Positions 38,032 through 50,389 of a stretch of 64,000 nucleotides of DNA are shown piece by piece. This DNA comes from JABFWF01 sp035539135 (GTDB lineage Bacteria > Pseudomonadota > Gammaproteobacteria > Xanthomonadales > Xanthomonadaceae): the NCBI GenBank assembly GCA_035539135.1, contig DATLJD010000011.1:62001-126000 (forward strand). The letters are read 5' to 3'. Numbering within the stretch: the stretch's first letter is position 1; the number at the start of each line of letters is the position of its first letter. The notes beneath the pieces are model-generated. The model did no database searches and had not been told where the DNA came from. It was given only the letters and a program-made list of their open reading frames with translations. The translations under genes were made by a program, and so were the position numbers.

Positions 38032-39282
38032 ATGGCGCACTTCGAACTGGTGGAAAAGATGGCCCCGAACGCGGTCATCAAGGTGGTGGGCGTGGGCGGC
38101 GGCGGCGGCAACGCGGTCGCGCACATGGTCAACGGCAGCGTGGACGGGGTGGAGTTCATCACCGCCAACACCGACGCGCAGGCGATCAAGAACTGCGGCG
38201 CGAAGCTGCAGCTGCAGCTCGGCAGCAACGTCACCAAGGGACTTGGCGCCGGCGCCAACCCGGAAGTCGGCCGCCAGGCCGCGCTCGAGGACCGCGAGCG
38301 GATCATGGACGCGCTGCAGGGCGCGGACATGGTCTTCATCACCGCCGGGATGGGCGGCGGCACCGGCACCGGCGCGGCGCCGGTCGTGGCGCAGCTGGCC
38401 AAGGAGATGGGCATCCTCACCGTCGCGGTGGTCACCAAGCCGTTCCCGTTCGAGGGCCGCCGGCGCATGCAGGTCGCGCTCAAGGGCATCGAGGAACTGA
38501 GCCAGCACTGCGACTCGCTGATCACCATCCCCAACGAGAAGCTGATCACCGTGCTCGGCCGCAACGCGACCATGATCCAGGCCTTCCGCGCCGCCAACGA
38601 CGTGCTGCTCGGCGCGGTGCAGGGCATCGCCGACCTGATCGTGCGCCCCGGCCTGATCAACGTCGACTTCGCCGACGTGCGCACCGTGATGAGCGAGATG
38701 GGCCTGGCCATGATGGGCACCGGCAGCGCCCGCGGCGACGACCGCGCGCAGGCCGCGGCCGAGGCGGCGATCCAGAACCCGCTGCTGGACGACGTCAACC
38801 TCGCCGGCGCCAACGGCATCCTGGTCAACATCACCGCCGGCCCGGACTTCACCATGGCCGAGTTCGACGAGGTCGGCCGCACGGTGGAGCACTTCGCCAG
38901 CGAGGACGCGACCGTCGTCATCGGCACCGTGCTCGACCCCGACATGCAGGACGAGGTCAAGGTCACGGTGGTCGCCACCGGCCTCAACCGCGCGGTGGGG
39001 CGGCAGACGGTGCGCACCGGCGGCGAGGGCCGCGCCGAGTTCGGCGAGGGCCGCCGCCCGCAGGTCCAGCTGATCCACAGCCAGGGCCGCCGCGACGGCA
39101 CCACAGGCATGCTGATCGACGCGGTCGCCGACCCGTACCAGCCGGGCGCGAGCCTGGCCTCGGGCCTGCGCCGCGGCGCAGGCGAGGCGGCCCCGGCCCC
39201 GGCGGCGACGCCGGCGGTGGCGGATTTCGGTGGGGACAGCTACCTGGACATCCCGGCGTTTCTCCGGCGCCAGGCGGACTGA
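38032..39282 (+). CDS. ftsZ: Cell division GTPase FtsZ
   Basis: FtsZ polymerises into the Z-ring that organises septation. The 416-residue tubulin homologue shows [14 protein letters not shown] at residues 18-31, the GTP signature GGGTGTG at 108-114, the T7-type catalytic loop region [13 protein letters not shown] near 207-219 and the C-terminal peptide [13 protein letters not shown]. That peptide binds FtsA, ZipA and other partners. A variable Ala/Pro linker separates core and tail. AGAGG lies 8-12 nt before the ATG. The gene is separated from ftsA by 199 bp and from lpxC by 224 bp, so it may have its own promoter; no strong one was found. Confidence 0.98.
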   Translation: MAHFELVEKMAPNAVIKVVGVGGGGGNAVAHMVNGSVDGVEFITANTDAQAIKNCGAKLQLQLGSNVTKGLGAGANPEVGRQAALEDRERIMDALQGADMVFITAGMGGGTGTGAAPVVAQLAKEMGILTVAVVTKPFPFEGRRRMQVALKGIEELSQHCDSLITIPNEKLITVLGRNATMIQAFRAANDVLLGAVQGIADLIVRPGLINVDFADVRTVMSEMGLAMMGTGSARGDDRAQAAAEAAIQNPLLDDVNLAGANGILVNITAGPDFTMAEFDEVGRTVEHFASEDATVVIGTVLDPDMQDEVKVTVVATGLNRAVGRQTVRTGGEGRAEFGEGRRPQVQLIHSQGRRDGTTGMLIDAVADPYQPGASLASGLRRGAGEAAPAPAATPAVADFGGDSYLDIPAFLRRQAD

Positions 39283-39419
39283 CCCCGCGTCGCGCGGCGG
39301 AAGCCGGGACCCTTGGGCCCCGGCCGCCGGCGCGGCCCCGCTTCCATGTCCTTTCGCCGGGCTCCGGCCCGGCGGCTTTCTTGCCCGGTGAACCCGGCTC
39401 CGGACCCCACCCGCTTCCG

Positions 39420-39448
39420 TTCAGGTTCAGCCCCCCGCGTGCTACGCT
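39420..39448 (+). promoter_or_regulatory. Possible lpxC promoter
   Basis: TTCAGG (39420-39425) and TACGCT (39443-39448) are separated by 17 bp and would start transcription near 39455, about 50 nt before lpxC. The match to consensus is moderate. An A-C-mismatched hairpin just after ftsZ (39303-39324) suggests that the two genes are at least partly separate units. Confidence 0.35.
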
Positions 39449-39506
39449 TTCGCCCCTTCGCCGCCCTCACGGCCCCTGCGCGCGACTCCGCGCCCAATCC
39501 ACGCCG

Positions 39507-40415
39507 ATGCTCCAGCAGCGCACACTCAAGAACGTGATCCGCGCCACCGGCGTGGGCCTGCACAGCGGCGAGAAGGTCTACCTCACCCTGCGCCCGGCCC
39601 CCGTCGACGCCGGCATCGTGTTCCGCCGGGTGGACCTCGAGCCGGCGGTGGAGATCCCGGCCGACGCCGGCCTGGTCACCGAGACCATGCTGTGCACCGG
39701 GCTCTCGCGCGACGGCGGCAAGGTGATGACGGTCGAGCACCTGATGTCGGCGCTCGCCGGCCTCGGCATCGACAACGCCTGCATCGAGCTGTCGGCGCCG
39801 GAAGTGCCGATCATGGACGGCTCGGCCGGCCCGTTCGTGTTCCTGCTGCAGTCGGCGGGCATCGTCGAACAGGCGGCGCCCAAGCGCTTCATCCGCATCA
39901 AGCGGCCGGTCGAGGTGCGCGAGGGCGACAAGGTCGCGCGCTTCGAGCCCTTCGAGGGCTTCCGGATCGGCTTCACCGTGCAGTTCGACCATCCCGCGAT
40001 CCCGCGTTCGCTGTCGCGCGCGGAGGTCGACTTCTCCACGACCTCCTACATCCGCGAGGTCAGCCGCGCGCGCACCTTCGGCTTCATGCGCGACCTGGAG
40101 TTCATGCGCGAACGCAACCTCGGCCTCGGCGGCTCGATGGACAACGCGATCGTGCTCGACGAGTTCCGCGTGCTCAACGACGACGGACTGCGCTACCAGG
40201 ACGAATTCGTCCGCCACAAGATCCTGGACGCCGTCGGGGACCTGTACCTCGCCGGGCATCCGATCCTCGGCGCGTTCGAGGGCTACAAGTCCGGCCACGC
40301 GCTCAACAACAAGCTGGTGCGGGCCCTGCTGGCCGAGCGCGAGGCCTGGGACGAGGTGGTGTTCGAGGACGCCTCCGCCGCGCCGGCCGTCTACGGCCAG
40401 CTGCTGACCGCCTGA
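39507..40415 (+). CDS. lpxC: UDP-3-O-acyl-N-acetylglucosamine deacetylase LpxC
   Basis: LpxC carries out the first committed, zinc-dependent step of lipid A synthesis. The 302-residue enzyme has two related alpha/beta domains. Zinc and catalytic features are TVEHLMSAL (first His, near residue 79), the catalytic-Glu region, [22 protein letters not shown] (second His, Asp) and GHALNNKL. The start at [21 protein letters not shown] gives the family length. A 42-residue upstream extension to 39381 is not plausible. It follows ftsZ and is convergent with dciA, the usual order in pseudomonads and xanthomonads. Confidence 0.98.
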   Translation: MLQQRTLKNVIRATGVGLHSGEKVYLTLRPAPVDAGIVFRRVDLEPAVEIPADAGLVTETMLCTGLSRDGGKVMTVEHLMSALAGLGIDNACIELSAPEVPIMDGSAGPFVFLLQSAGIVEQAAPKRFIRIKRPVEVREGDKVARFEPFEGFRIGFTVQFDHPAIPRSLSRAEVDFSTTSYIREVSRARTFGFMRDLEFMRERNLGLGGSMDNAIVLDEFRVLNDDGLRYQDEFVRHKILDAVGDLYLAGHPILGAFEGYKSGHALNNKLVRALLAEREAWDEVVFEDASAAPAVYGQLLTA

Positions 40416-40584
40416 GCTGCGGGCGCCCTGGGGCAGGCCGCTTCCGGCGATCCGACGGACGGCGCCGGTTTAACGCAATCCGAACGATTTCTTAGCCGTC
40501 TGGCGGCATTGGTTAACGCGCGCGGCGGCACCCGCCGGTAGCATGCCGGGCTTCCGTCGGCGGTGCCTGCGCGCACGCGGCGGA

Positions 40585-41031
40585 TCAGGACCCGTCCCCG
40601 TCCGGCTTTGCGACCGGCGGGGGCGCCAGGGCGGCCAGCGCATCGCGCGCGGCCGCCGGCATCGGCAGGGGAGCCGCCTGCGCCGGACGCTCCGGCCGCA
40701 GCGGCGCGGTCGTCACCTTGACGGCCACCTCGCCGACTTCGAGCCCGAGGGAGCGGGCCGCGTCGACCAGCTGGGCGGACGCGAGGCGCAGCCGCGCGTG
40801 CCACACCGGTGCATCGACGAGGAAGACCAGGCGGGACCCATCCACGTTGGCCAGCCGCGCATGCGGCGCCAGGGCTGGCGGCAGGAGGGGACGCAGGCGC
40901 TGGTCCAGCGCGTCGAGCCAGAGGGCGCGGCGGATCGGATCGGCGCCGGCGCCGGCGAGCAGCGCATCCAGCGCGGCGCGCGGCGCGGCCGGGCCCGCGG
41001 GGCGCGGCGGCAACTTACGGGAGGCGGACAT
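40585..41031 (-). CDS. dciA: DciA-type replicative helicase regulator (DUF721)
   Basis: DciA is the ancestral bacterial partner that loads or regulates the DnaB helicase where DnaC is absent. The 148-residue protein has a basic N-terminus, then the DUF721 core with PIRRALWLDALDQRLRPLLPPALAPH and the strand region LVFLVDAPVWHARLRLASAQLVD near residues 75-97. A Pro/Ala-rich disordered tail ends the protein, an arrangement known for this family. The start at 41031 lies only 4 bp from the divergent M23 peptidase start, with a weak ribosome-binding site. The location between lpxC and secA is a conserved neighbourhood for dciA. Confidence 0.9.
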   Translation of the reverse strand: MSASRKLPPRPAGPAAPRAALDALLAGAGADPIRRALWLDALDQRLRPLLPPALAPHARLANVDGSRLVFLVDAPVWHARLRLASAQLVDAARSLGLEVGEVAVKVTTAPLRPERPAQAAPLPMPAAARDALAALAPPPVAKPDGDGS

Positions 41032-41035
41032 CGCG

Positions 41036-41962
41036 ATGATCTTGCAGGACTGGCTCAACGATACCCGCGCCGGCTTCGGATGGCTGCATCGGCGCATGCG
41101 CACGGCGCTCGCGCGGCAGCCAGCGCTGGCGGCGGTGGTGCTGCTGGCGGCCGGCGTGGCGGCCGGCGCCGGCGCCCGCGCCGGCGTCGCCGGGGTCGAG
41201 CTGTCGCGTTTGCGCGCGGACGCCGCGGCGCAGCGGCATGCGATCGCGGCGACCCGCGACGCCGCCCAGCGCGAGGTCAACGCGCTGGCCGCCCGGCTGG
41301 CCGAACTGCAGGCGCAGGCCAACCGGCTCAATGCGCTCGGCGAGCGCCTGACCGAGGCCGCCCAGCTCGACGATGGCGAGTTCGACTTCGACCAGCCGGT
41401 CGGCATCGGCGGCGTCGGCAAGGTGCGCGACATGCCGGCGCACGAGCTGCGCGACGGACTGGACCGGCTCGACGCGCGTTTCGCGGCGTCCGGCGAGCAG
41501 CTGTCGGTGCTGGAGTCGCTGTTGTTCACCCGCCGCCTCGACCAGGCGGCGACGCCGTCGCGAATGCCGATCGCGCAGACCTGGATCACCTCCGGCTTCG
41601 GCGGCCGCGCCGACCCGTTCGGCGGCGGCGCCGCCTTCCACAAGGGCATCGACTTCCACGCCAGCCTCGGCGACCCGGTGATGGCGGTCGCCGACGGCGT
41701 GGTGAGCTACGCCGGCACCCGCTCGGGCTACGGCAACGTCGTCGAGATCGACCACGGCAACGGCTATGTCACCCGCTACGCGCACAATTCGCGGCTGCTG
41801 GTGAAGGTGGGCGAGCTGGTCCATCGCGGCGACCAGGTCGCGCGCGCCGGCTCCACCGGCCGCTCCACCGGCGCCCACGTCCACTTCGAGGTCTGGCGCG
41901 ATGGCCGGGTGGTCAACCCGAGCCGATTCCTCGGCGCCAACCGCCCGCCGAAGCGGGGCTGA
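41036..41962 (+). CDS. M23 family metallopeptidase, membrane anchored
   Basis: This 308-residue protein is a LytM-type peptidoglycan endopeptidase or activator. Residues about 28-50 form a single membrane anchor. Residues about 55-110 are a periplasmic coiled coil, and the M23 domain fills about 180-300. Zinc ligands are all present: HKGIDFHAS (His and Asp) and HVHFEV (His), with GDPVMAVADGVVSYAGTR between. It is therefore probably an active hydrolase, unlike EnvC/NlpD-type degenerate members. GGGAGG lies about 9-14 nt upstream, inside the 5' end of the divergent dciA. secA follows after 128 bp. Confidence 0.93.
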   Translation: MILQDWLNDTRAGFGWLHRRMRTALARQPALAAVVLLAAGVAAGAGARAGVAGVELSRLRADAAAQRHAIAATRDAAQREVNALAARLAELQAQANRLNALGERLTEAAQLDDGEFDFDQPVGIGGVGKVRDMPAHELRDGLDRLDARFAASGEQLSVLESLLFTRRLDQAATPSRMPIAQTWITSGFGGRADPFGGGAAFHKGIDFHASLGDPVMAVADGVVSYAGTRSGYGNVVEIDHGNGYVTRYAHNSRLLVKVGELVHRGDQVARAGSTGRSTGAHVHFEVWRDGRVVNPSRFLGANRPPKRG

Positions 41963-41970
41963 GGGGACGC

Positions 41971-41998
41971 TTGATAAGCGGTCCGGCGTCCCTACGTT
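41971..41998 (+). promoter_or_regulatory. Possible secA promoter
   Basis: TTGATA (41971-41976) and TACGTT (41993-41998) are spaced by 16 bp; an overlapping TAGAAT at 41998-42003 is an alternative -10. Transcription would begin near 42005-42010, immediately before the leader hairpin. This assignment is by eye and moderate at best. Confidence 0.4.
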
Positions 41999-42014
41999 AG
42001 AATAGGCTGTTGCC

Positions 42015-42039
42015 ACAGGGCGCCCATGCGCCCTGTTTT
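42015..42039 (+). terminator. Hairpin with T-run in the secA leader
   Basis: A perfect 9-bp stem (ACAGGGCGC at 42015-42023 with GCGCCCTGT at 42028-42036, loop CCAT) ends in four Ts including the last stem base. It lies 51 nt before secA. It may be the terminator of the M23 gene or an attenuator in the secA leader, depending on where the secA transcript starts. Confidence 0.55.
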
Positions 42040-42090
42040 GCGTCAGGGGCCCCGGGTTCCGCGCGCGTCTCCATTCCCAGGGTCCGACCC

Positions 42091-44841
<2,751 letters not shown>

Positions 44842-44850
44842 GGGTGACGC

Positions 44851-45876
44851 GTGACAGGGCGGGGTGCAGCCGGGGGTAAGCCCCGAACGGCGGGACCCGG
44901 GACGGAGGACGTCCCGGCCGCTTCCGCCAGCACGATCCCGCCGATCGACGTCATCGCAGGCGTGATCGCCGATCCGCGCGGCCGCGTCCTGCTCGCGCGC
45001 CGCACCGAGGGCCGCGACCTCGCCGGCTTCTGGGAATTCCCCGGGGGCAAGCGCGAGCCCGGCGAAAGCGCGGAAGCCGCGCTGGTGCGCGAGTTGCACG
45101 AGGAACTCGGCATCGAGGCGGAGCCCGGGGAACCGCTCATCGCGGTGCCGCAGCAGTACCCGCACAAGCGCCTGCGGCTGGACGTGCGCGCGATCGCGTC
45201 CTGGCGCGGCACGCCGCGCGGACACGAAGGGCAGGCGCTGGCCTGGGTGCCGCCGCACCGGCTGCCGGACTATCCGATGCCGCCCGCCGACCGCCCGGTC
45301 GTCGCCGCGCTGCTGCAGCCGGACCGTTACCTCGTCACTCCCGCGCCCGCCGCCGACGACACGGCGTGGCTGGCCGCGCTGCAACGCGCGCTGGAGGCCG
45401 GCGTGCGCCGGGTGCAGCTGCGCGCGGCGCCGGGCGTTGAACCCTCGCGCTGGTCCGCGCTGGTGCGCGCGGCGGTGGTGCTGTGCCGCTCGGCCGACGC
45501 GCAGGCGCTGATCAACGGCGACATCGCGCTCGCCGCGGAATTGCGGGTGGGCGTGCATCTGCGCGCCACGCAACTCGCGTCGCTGCGCGAGCGGCCGCTG
45601 CCGGCGGAACTGCCGGTCGCGGCGTCGTGCCACGACGCGTCGGAACTGGAGCACGCCGCGCGGCTGGGCTGCGATTTCGCCGTGCTCGGTCCGGTCGCCG
45701 CCACCGCGTCGCATCCCGGCGCGAAGACGCTGGGCTGGACCGGCTTCGCCACGCTGCGCGAACGGACCGCGCTGCCGCTGTATGCGATCGGCGGGATGAG
45801 GCCGGACGACCTGGCGCGGGCGCGCGCCCACGGCGCGCAGGGCATCGCCGCGATCCGCGGCCTGTGGCCCGGCTGA
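44851..45876 (+). CDS. Nudix hydrolase fused to a ThiE-like domain
   Basis: The 341-residue protein joins a MutT-like Nudix hydrolase (about residues 30-155) to a thiamine-phosphate-synthase-like barrel (about 165-335). The Nudix box is perfect: G66, E72, R80-E81, E84-E85, G87. It likely hydrolyses oxidised nucleotides such as 8-oxo-dGTP. In the second domain, positions that in ThiE bind pyrophosphate, magnesium and pyrimidine are changed: QLRxK reads QLRAAP, FINDYW reads LINGDI, HLGQED reads HLRATQ and the T-x-T-K loop reads ATAS. Thiamine synthesis is therefore unlikely. Such fusions next to secA are widespread in gammaproteobacteria. The start is GTG at 44851, 9 nt after secA. Confidence 0.9.
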   Translation: MTGRGAAGGKPRTAGPGTEDVPAASASTIPPIDVIAGVIADPRGRVLLARRTEGRDLAGFWEFPGGKREPGESAEAALVRELHEELGIEAEPGEPLIAVPQQYPHKRLRLDVRAIASWRGTPRGHEGQALAWVPPHRLPDYPMPPADRPVVAALLQPDRYLVTPAPAADDTAWLAALQRALEAGVRRVQLRAAPGVEPSRWSALVRAAVVLCRSADAQALINGDIALAAELRVGVHLRATQLASLRERPLPAELPVAASCHDASELEHAARLGCDFAVLGPVAATASHPGAKTLGWTGFATLRERTALPLYAIGGMRPDDLARARAHGAQGIAAIRGLWPG

Positions 45877-45888
45877 GGCGGGCGGTCG

Positions 45889-47535
45889 CTAGGCGACCAT
45901 GCCGCCGGCGCATGCCGGCGGGTCCGCACGCCGCGCGGCGCCGTCGCCGCGGATCAGTTCCGCCGCGCGCTCGGCGATCATGATCGTCGGCGCGTTGGTG
46001 TTGCCGCCGGGCAGCGTAGGCATCACCGACGCATCGACCACCCGCAGGCCCTCGACGCCGCGCACGCGCAGTTCCGGATCCACCACCGCGTGCGCGTCGC
46101 TGCCCATCCGGCAGGTGCCGACCGGGTGGTACACGGTTTCCGCGCGGGCGCGCACGAACTCGACCAGCTCGCGCCCGGACAGGTCGGTACGCGGCGGGTG
46201 GATCGGTGCGCCGCGATACGCGTCGAAAGCGGGTTGTGCGAGCAGCTCCAGCGACAGCTTCGCGCACTCGACCAGCATGCGCAGGTCGTGGCCGTCGGCG
46301 TCGCCGAGGTAGTTCGGGTCGATCCGCGGCTTGTCGCCGGCGCGGTTGCTCACCAGGGAAATCCGGCCGCGGCTGCGCGGGCGCAGGAAGCAGGCGTGCA
46401 GGGTGTAGCCATCGCCGGGCAGCCGGTTGCGGCCATGGTCGTCGATCATCGCCGGAATGAAATGCAGCTGGATGTCCGGCCGCGCGTCCTCCGCCAGCGG
46501 CGAGCGCACGAAGCCGCCGCCCTCGGCGATGTTGCTGGTGCCGGCGCCGCGGCGGCCGCGCAGGAAATAGTCGAAGGCGATCCGCGCCTCGCTCATGCGG
46601 TCGTAGCTCGTCCGCCGGGTTTCGTGCTGCAGGGTGCACACGTCGAGGTGGTCCTGCAGGTTGCCGCCGACCTCCGGCGCGTCGTGCACCACCTCGATGC
46701 GCAGGCGGCGCAGCGCATCCGCCGGGCCGATGCCGGACAGCATCAGCAGCTGCGGCGAGTTGATCGCGCCGCCGCACAGGAGTACCTCGCGCGCGGCCGG
46801 CTGGTGGAAGGCCTTGCCGAGGTGACCGTAGACCACGCCGGTGGCACGGCCGCGTTCGAAGGTGATGCGGCTGACCATCGCGCCCGTGTGGACGACGAGG
46901 TTGCGCCGCGCGCGCGCCGGCTGCAGGTAGGCGCACGCCGCCGAGCAGCGCGCGCCATCGCGCTGGGTGACCTGGTACAGGCCGACGCCTTCCTGCGACG
47001 GCCCGTTGAAGTCCGCGTTGCGCGGCAGGCCGAGCTGCGCGCCGGCCTCGACGAAGGCGTGGGTGAGCGGGTTGACGTGGCGCAAGTCCGACACCGCGAG
47101 CGGGCCGTCGCCGCCGTGCAGGGCGTCGCCGCCGCGCGCGTTGCCTTCGGCGCGGCGGAAGAAGGGGAGCACGCCGGCCCAGTCCCAGCCGGTCGCGCCC
47201 TGCGCGGCCCAGGCGTCGTAATCGGCGGGCACGCCGCGGATGTAGCACATCGCGTTGATCGAACTGGAACCGCCCAGCACCTTGCCGCGCGGCCACCAGA
47301 TCGTGCGCCCGCCCAGGCCTGGTTGCGGCACCGTCTCGTAGTTCCAGTTGATCCGGGTGTTGCCGGCGAGGCGCGCGAGGCCGGCCGGCATGTGGATCAG
47401 CGGGTGCCAGTCGCGCGGTCCGGCCTCCAGCAGCAGCACCCGCACGTCCGGGTCTTCGGAGAGCCGGTTGGCGAGGACGCAGCCGGCCGAGCCGGCGCCG
47501 ATGATGACGTAGTCGAAAACGGGCGTGGTCGGCAT
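45889..47535 (-). CDS. GMC-family FAD oxidoreductase (choline dehydrogenase-like)
   Basis: This 548-residue flavoenzyme oxidises an alcohol. The ADP-binding motif is [20 protein letters not shown] at residues 8-27, the GMC signature 1 is [18 protein letters not shown], signature 2 is [20 protein letters not shown], and the C-terminal HPVGTCRMG plus [19 protein letters not shown] supply the catalytic His and Asn. It resembles BetA, but no betaine genes (betB, betI) are nearby, so the substrate is open. The start [10 protein letters not shown] at 47535 is preferred over a 45-residue upstream extension. It ends 12 bp from the convergent Nudix fusion and is divergent from a transporter gene. Confidence 0.93.
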   Translation of the reverse strand: MPTTPVFDYVIIGAGSAGCVLANRLSEDPDVRVLLLEAGPRDWHPLIHMPAGLARLAGNTRINWNYETVPQPGLGGRTIWWPRGKVLGGSSSINAMCYIRGVPADYDAWAAQGATGWDWAGVLPFFRRAEGNARGGDALHGGDGPLAVSDLRHVNPLTHAFVEAGAQLGLPRNADFNGPSQEGVGLYQVTQRDGARCSAACAYLQPARARRNLVVHTGAMVSRITFERGRATGVVYGHLGKAFHQPAAREVLLCGGAINSPQLLMLSGIGPADALRRLRIEVVHDAPEVGGNLQDHLDVCTLQHETRRTSYDRMSEARIAFDYFLRGRRGAGTSNIAEGGGFVRSPLAEDARPDIQLHFIPAMIDDHGRNRLPGDGYTLHACFLRPRSRGRISLVSNRAGDKPRIDPNYLGDADGHDLRMLVECAKLSLELLAQPAFDAYRGAPIHPPRTDLSGRELVEFVRARAETVYHPVGTCRMGSDAHAVVDPELRVRGVEGLRVVDASVMPTLPGGNTNAPTIMIAERAAELIRGDGAARRADPPACAGGMVA

Positions 47536-47626
47536 GGCGCGACTATGCCGCAAACCCGGCGCCGCGCGCTGGCCGTGGCCGCGGGCTTGGGCTACCGTGC
47601 GCGCTGCGACGACGGTGCGGCGGGCG

Positions 47627-48946
47627 ATGGCGGCAGGAAATCCGGAACACGACGGCCCCGGCGGACGCATCCGTGCCGGCGAGTGGCGCGCGGCGCTGCT
47701 GTCGTTCGCGTGGTTCTTCAGCCTGCTCAGCGCCTATTACGTGATCCGGCCGGTGCGCGAGCAACTGTCGGCCGCGGTCGGCTCGACCCAGCTGCCGTGG
47801 TTCTTCGCCGCGACCTTCCTCGCCACCCTCGCGCTGACGCCGGTGTTCTCCTGGCTGGTCTCGCGCTGGCCGCGGCGGGTGGTGGTGCCGGCGGTGTACG
47901 CGTTCTTCATCGCCTGCCTGCTCGCCTTCGTGCCGCTGTTCGCGCTCCCGGGCCTGCTCGGGCCGCGCGAACTCGGCGTCGTGTTCTTCGTCTGGGTCAG
48001 CGTGTTCAACCTGTTCGTGGTGTCGGTGTTCTGGAGCGTGATGGCCGACGTCTGGGACGAGCAGCAGGCGCGCCGGCTGTTCCCGCTGATCGGCCTGGGC
48101 GGCACCGCCGGCGCGATCGCCGGGCCGGCGCTGACCCGCGCGCTGGTGGCGACCCTCGGAGTCGCGCCCCTGCTGGTGGTGTCGGCCGCGCTGCTCGGCC
48201 TGTCGCTGCTGTGCGTGCTGTGGCTGGGGCGCTGGGCGCGCCTGCACGGCAGCCAGCGCGAACGCCAGGCGCGCGAGGGCGTCGCGGTGGGCGGCGGCAT
48301 GTTCGATGGCCTGCGCCAGGTGTTCGCCACGCCCTTCATCCGCAACATGGCGATCCTGATGCTGCTCGGCGACGCGATCGGCACGATCGCCTACGCGCTG
48401 GTCGCCGACTATTCCGGCGCGACCTTCCACGATGCGGTCGCGCGCACGCGCTTCGCCGCCGACGTCGACCTCGCCACCAACGTGCTGCAGATCGCGGCGC
48501 AATTGACCGTGACCCGCTGGCTGCTGGCGCGCTTCGGCGCGGCGCCGGTGTTCGCCCTGCGCGCGGCGGTCGGCATCGGCGCCTGCGTGGCGATGGCGCT
48601 GGTCGCCGACCCGTACGCGCCGGTCGTGTTTGGGCTGCCGTGGGTCGCGCTGATGCTGGTGCTGACCCGCTCGCTGGCCTACGGCATGGACTCGCCGGCG
48701 CGCGAAAGCCTGTTCACCCTGGTCCCGCGCGGGCTGCGCTACAAGGGCAAGAACGCGGTGGACACCGCGGTCTGGCGCGCCGGCGACGTCGCCAGTTCGC
48801 TGGCGATCAACGGCCTGCACGCGCTGGGGGCGACGGTCGGCGTGTTCGGCTGGCTGGGCGCGGCGGCGCTGGCGGCGTCCGGCTCGGTCGGCTGGCGGCT
48901 GGCGCGGCGGGTCGGCATGGGCGATCCGGCGATGGTCCGCGACTGA
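47627..48946 (+). CDS. MFS-like membrane transporter resembling NTP/NDP exchangers
   Basis: This ~439-residue integral membrane protein has about twelve hydrophobic segments. The opening [20 protein letters not shown], the [33 protein letters not shown] stretch and [17 protein letters not shown] recall the ATP/ADP-carrier-like branch of the major facilitator superfamily. These features are clear, but whether the substrate is a nucleotide is unknown; many free-living bacteria carry such genes with no assigned role. The start at 47627 ([10 protein letters not shown]) is preferred; the frame to 47525 reads antisense into the GMC gene. It is divergent from the GMC gene with a 91-bp gap. Confidence 0.82.
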   Translation: MAAGNPEHDGPGGRIRAGEWRAALLSFAWFFSLLSAYYVIRPVREQLSAAVGSTQLPWFFAATFLATLALTPVFSWLVSRWPRRVVVPAVYAFFIACLLAFVPLFALPGLLGPRELGVVFFVWVSVFNLFVVSVFWSVMADVWDEQQARRLFPLIGLGGTAGAIAGPALTRALVATLGVAPLLVVSAALLGLSLLCVLWLGRWARLHGSQRERQAREGVAVGGGMFDGLRQVFATPFIRNMAILMLLGDAIGTIAYALVADYSGATFHDAVARTRFAADVDLATNVLQIAAQLTVTRWLLARFGAAPVFALRAAVGIGACVAMALVADPYAPVVFGLPWVALMLVLTRSLAYGMDSPARESLFTLVPRGLRYKGKNAVDTAVWRAGDVASSLAINGLHALGATVGVFGWLGAAALAASGSVGWRLARRVGMGDPAMVRD

Positions 48947-49023
48947 CGGGACCTCTGGCCGGTTCGCGCCGCGGGACCGCGTGCCATCATGGCGGCTTCG
49001 CAAGCCTGCCCGGGAAACCCGCC

Positions 49024-50343
49024 ATGCGCCTGTCCCTGCTGTTCGCCGCCGCGCTGACCGTGGCGGCCGCGCCCGCCCTCCGTGCCCAGCAAGCCGCGCC
49101 CGCGGCGCCGGAGCGCATCGCCCTGCACGCCGCGCGCCTGCTCGACGTCGACAGCGGGCGCATGCGGCACGACGCCTGGGTGCTGGTCGAAGGCGAGCGC
49201 ATCGCCGCGATCCAGGAAGGCAGCGCGCCCGCCGGCGTGCGCGTGTTCGAGCTCGGCGACGTGACCGTGCTGCCCGGCCTGATCGACGTGCACGTCCACC
49301 TGACCGGGGACCCGACCACCGGCACCGGCAACTACTACCAGGACGCGCTGACCCTCGGCCCGATGGACGCTGCGGTGATCGCGCCCACGCTCGCCAAGCG
49401 CACCCTCGACGCCGGCTTCACCACCGTGCGCAACCTCGGCGCTGGCGACTACATCGACGTGGCCTTGCGCAACGCCATCGATCGCGGGCAGATCCCGGGA
49501 CCGCGGATCCTCGCGGCGACGGTGCCGCTAGGCGCCACCGGCGGGCATGCCGACGGCAGCACCGGCTTCGCGCCGAACGTCCGCTTCGAGGGCGTGGATG
49601 GCGTCGCCGACGGCGTCGACGCGGTGCGCGCGCGGGTGCGCGAGAACGTCAAGCGCGGCGCCGACGTGATCAAGTTCATGGCCAGCGCCGGCGTGCTCAG
49701 CAACGAGGCGTCGGTCGGCGCGCCGCAGTACTCGCAGGCGGAAATGGACGCGATCGTCGACGAAGCGCACCGCTGGGGCAAGAAGGTCGCTGCCCACGCG
49801 CACGGCGCCGAGGCGATCAAGATGGCGATCCGCGCGGGCGTGGATTCGGTCGAGCACTGCAGCTTCATCGACGACGAGGGCCTCAAGCTGGCCAAGCAGC
49901 GCGGCACCTGGCTCGACTTCGACGTCTACAACGACGACTACATCCTGTCCGAGTACGCCAAGCTCGGCGTGCCGCAGGCGCAGATCGAGAAGGAGAAGCT
50001 GGTCGGCCGCACCCAGCGCGAGAACTTCCGCCGCGCGGTGCAGGCCGGCGAGAAGATGGCCTTCGCCAGCGACGCCGGCGTGTATCCGCACGGCTGGAAC
50101 GCGAAGCAGTTCGCCAAGCAGGTGGAATGGGGCATGACCCCGCTGCAGGCGATCCGTTCGGCGACGGTCAACGCGGCGGACCTGCTCGGGATGTCCGCCG
50201 ACGTCGGCTCCCTCGCCCCGGGGCATTACGCCGATCTCGTCGCCGTCCCCGGCGACCCGCTCGCCGACGTCACCGTGCTGGAGCGGGTGTCCTTCGTCAT
50301 GAAGGGCGGCGCGGTGGTGCGTGGACCGCAGCCGGCCCCTTGA
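49024..50343 (+). CDS. Secreted amidohydrolase (metal-dependent dipeptidase/prolidase-like)
   Basis: This 439-residue protein has a cleavable signal peptide (residues 1-21, ending ALRAQ) and an amidohydrolase barrel. Metal ligands are visible: DVHVHLTGD (HxH), the Lys in VIKFMASAGV, AHAHGAEAIKMAIRAGVDSVEHC (two His) and ASDAGVYPHG (Asp). This full binuclear set groups it with periplasmic Xaa-Pro or Xaa-Arg/Lys dipeptidase-like enzymes; the substrate is inferred, not shown. A C-terminal beta-sandwich segment (GSLAPGHYADLVAVPGDPL) is typical of the superfamily. It stands alone between the transporter and the sigma-factor gene. Confidence 0.92.
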   Translation: MRLSLLFAAALTVAAAPALRAQQAAPAAPERIALHAARLLDVDSGRMRHDAWVLVEGERIAAIQEGSAPAGVRVFELGDVTVLPGLIDVHVHLTGDPTTGTGNYYQDALTLGPMDAAVIAPTLAKRTLDAGFTTVRNLGAGDYIDVALRNAIDRGQIPGPRILAATVPLGATGGHADGSTGFAPNVRFEGVDGVADGVDAVRARVRENVKRGADVIKFMASAGVLSNEASVGAPQYSQAEMDAIVDEAHRWGKKVAAHAHGAEAIKMAIRAGVDSVEHCSFIDDEGLKLAKQRGTWLDFDVYNDDYILSEYAKLGVPQAQIEKEKLVGRTQRENFRRAVQAGEKMAFASDAGVYPHGWNAKQFAKQVEWGMTPLQAIRSATVNAADLLGMSADVGSLAPGHYADLVAVPGDPLADVTVLERVSFVMKGGAVVRGPQPAP

Positions 50344-50389
50344 CGGACGGCGCTTAAACCCGCGGCCGCGGCGGCGCATCCGAACAGGC

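Noticed and set aside
46090..49023. Upstream part of the long open frame leading into the amidohydrolase
   Set aside because: The region is antisense to the GMC gene and out of frame with the transporter; the real start is the ATG at 49024 with a signal peptide.
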